DNA of 7,291 nucleotides from a bacterium (GTDB lineage: Bacteria > Bacillota_I > Bacilli_A > Mycoplasmatales > Mycoplasmoidaceae). The notes under the pieces were generated by a model, which searched no databases, was not told where the DNA came from, and was given only the letters and a program-made list of their open reading frames with translations. Numbering within the stretch: position 1 is the first letter of the stretch; every line of letters begins with the position of its first letter. Shown piece by piece: positions 6,311-7,291 of this stretch. The stretch lies in NCBI GenBank assembly GCA_017633195.1, contig JAGBPV010000019.1:1-7291 (forward strand), in the 5' to 3' direction. The position numbers and the translations under genes were made by a program.

Positions 6311-7291
6311 ATGAATAAGATAGAAGAATTAATTGATAAATATTGTCCTAATGGTATAAAAGAAGTTCAACTAGAAAGTATTGTAGATTATTTACAACCA
6401 ACAAAATATATCGTAAAGAATGATAATTATGATTCAACATGTGGTATTCCTGTTTTAACTGCTGGCAAAAGTTTTATTTTAGGATATACAAATGAGAAGA
6501 ATAATGTGTTTAATGCAAAGCAGGACAATATCATTCTATTTGATGATTTTACTTGTGCTATACAATGAGTAGATTTTGATTTTAAAGTAAAATCTTCTGC
6601 AACTAAATTCTTATTATCTAAAGATCAATCTATTTGTAATTTAAAATATGTTTTTTATTGAATGAAAAATCAACATATTGATGAAAATACTTTAGAGCAC
6701 AAAAGACATTGGATTCAAGATTTTTCAAAAAGAATGATTCCACTTCCTCCAATTGAAATCCAAAATGAAATTGTTCATATCTTGGACACTTTCACTGAAC
6801 TTATCACTGAACTTAAACATAGAAAGATTCAATATCAATATTATCTTGATAACATCTTTCTATGTTTAAGTAATCCTGATAATGAGAAATGCAACACTAA
6901 ATTTAGCAAACTAATTAAACAATTATGTCCAAATGGGGTTGAATTTGTTAAATTAAATGATATATCTGAATTAAAAAAAGGAACTCCACTCAAAGAAGAA
7001 AATAAAATTTATGTAAATGTACCTGTTATTTCTTCAGCAAAGAAAGCTTCTTTTTATCATAATGAAGCTAATAGAACTGCAAATATTATTACTGTTGCTA
7101 GTTCAGGTGAAGCGGGTTTTGTTAACTTTTGAAATGTTCCTATTTTTTGTGCAGATTGTTTTTCTATCATCTCAAATAAAGAATATGCTTTAACGAAATA
7201 TATTTATTACTATTTAAAAAATATACAAGAAGATATTTATAAACTTAGAAAAGGTGGAGGTCAAAAACATGTATATCCTAGTGATTTAGAA
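6311..7291 (+). CDS. hsdS: Type I restriction-modification specificity subunit HsdS, 3' part missing (code 4)
   Basis: The DNA-recognition subunit of a type I restriction-modification enzyme, which directs the HsdM methylase and HsdR nuclease to a two-part target. 327 codons are present and the frame is open at the right edge. The first target-recognition domain spans about residues 16-130. A conserved spacer follows, with IPLPPIEIQNEIVHILD (143-159) and a long helix through LITELKHRKIQYQYYL (164-179). The second recognition domain begins near 210. The two halves start alike: CPNGIKEVQLESI (12-24) and CPNGVEFVKLNDI (206-218), the internal repeat typical of HsdS. Trp86, Trp117 and Trp274 are TGA; Trp134 is TGG. 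No clear Shine-Dalgarno precedes the ATG, 23 nt after the previous stop. Partner hsdM and hsdR genes are not in the window. Confidence 0.92.
6344..6382 (+). repeat. First copy of the HsdS half-domain start repeat
   Basis: Encodes CPNGIKEVQLESI at the start of the first HsdS half. It matches, imperfectly in DNA but clearly in protein, the second copy about 580 bases downstream at 6926-6964 (CPNGVEFVKLNDI). Such paired segments mark the two-fold layout of HsdS and are possible sites for domain exchange between hsdS copies. Confidence 0.6.
6926..6964 (+). repeat. Second copy of the HsdS half-domain start repeat
   Basis: Encodes CPNGVEFVKLNDI at the start of the second HsdS half, after the conserved helical spacer. 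It is the partner of the copy at 6344-6382. The DNA has diverged, so the similarity reflects an old duplication within the protein rather than a recent one. Confidence 0.6.

Overview
The window comes from an AT-rich mollicute (Mycoplasma/Ureaplasma-type bacterium) that reads UGA as tryptophan (genetic code 4). About 20 in-frame TGA codons fall inside otherwise intact, recognisable genes, including the ribosomal proteins, SSB and DnaB. Only two in-frame TGG codons were found, in dnaB and hsdS. The gene order rpsF-ssb-rpsR-rplI-dnaB, and the long low-complexity tails on S6 and S18, recall the pneumoniae/Ureaplasma/Malacoplasma side of the class. The genus is a guess. Read with the standard code, almost every gene here would look broken, but none is.

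The left part (1-4109, minus strand) is one tight operon. It is transcribed leftwards from an extended -10 promoter near 4190 through a short, potentially folded leader. The order is rpsF (bS6, 3591-4109), ssb (3089-3598, overlapping rpsF by 8 nt), rpsR (bS18, 2714-3067), rplI (bL9, 2251-2691), dnaB (749-2248), and a surface lipoprotein gene (746 to beyond the left edge). The first five genes link the small-subunit S6:S18 pair and L9 with two replication proteins, single-strand DNA-binding protein and the replicative helicase. The lipoprotein gene is unusual in this setting. It begins 2 nt after the dnaB stop, and its ribosome binding site lies in the last dnaB codons.

The 4110-4244 gap is a divergent control region. 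To its right, on the plus strand, are a ROK-family sugar kinase (4245-5150) with no visible leader or Shine-Dalgarno site, a six-helix membrane protein of unknown function (5187-6287) with its own Shine-Dalgarno site and a TATAAT upstream, and the start of a type I restriction-modification specificity subunit, hsdS (6311 to beyond the right edge).

No tRNA, rRNA, CRISPR array, insertion sequence or convincing intrinsic terminator was seen. Both edge genes are incomplete. I did not find a wholly new system. The best leads are the rpsF leader fold, the noncanonical SSB tip, the paired S6/S18 extensions, the zinc-motif-less ROK kinase and the lipoprotein gene coupled to dnaB.
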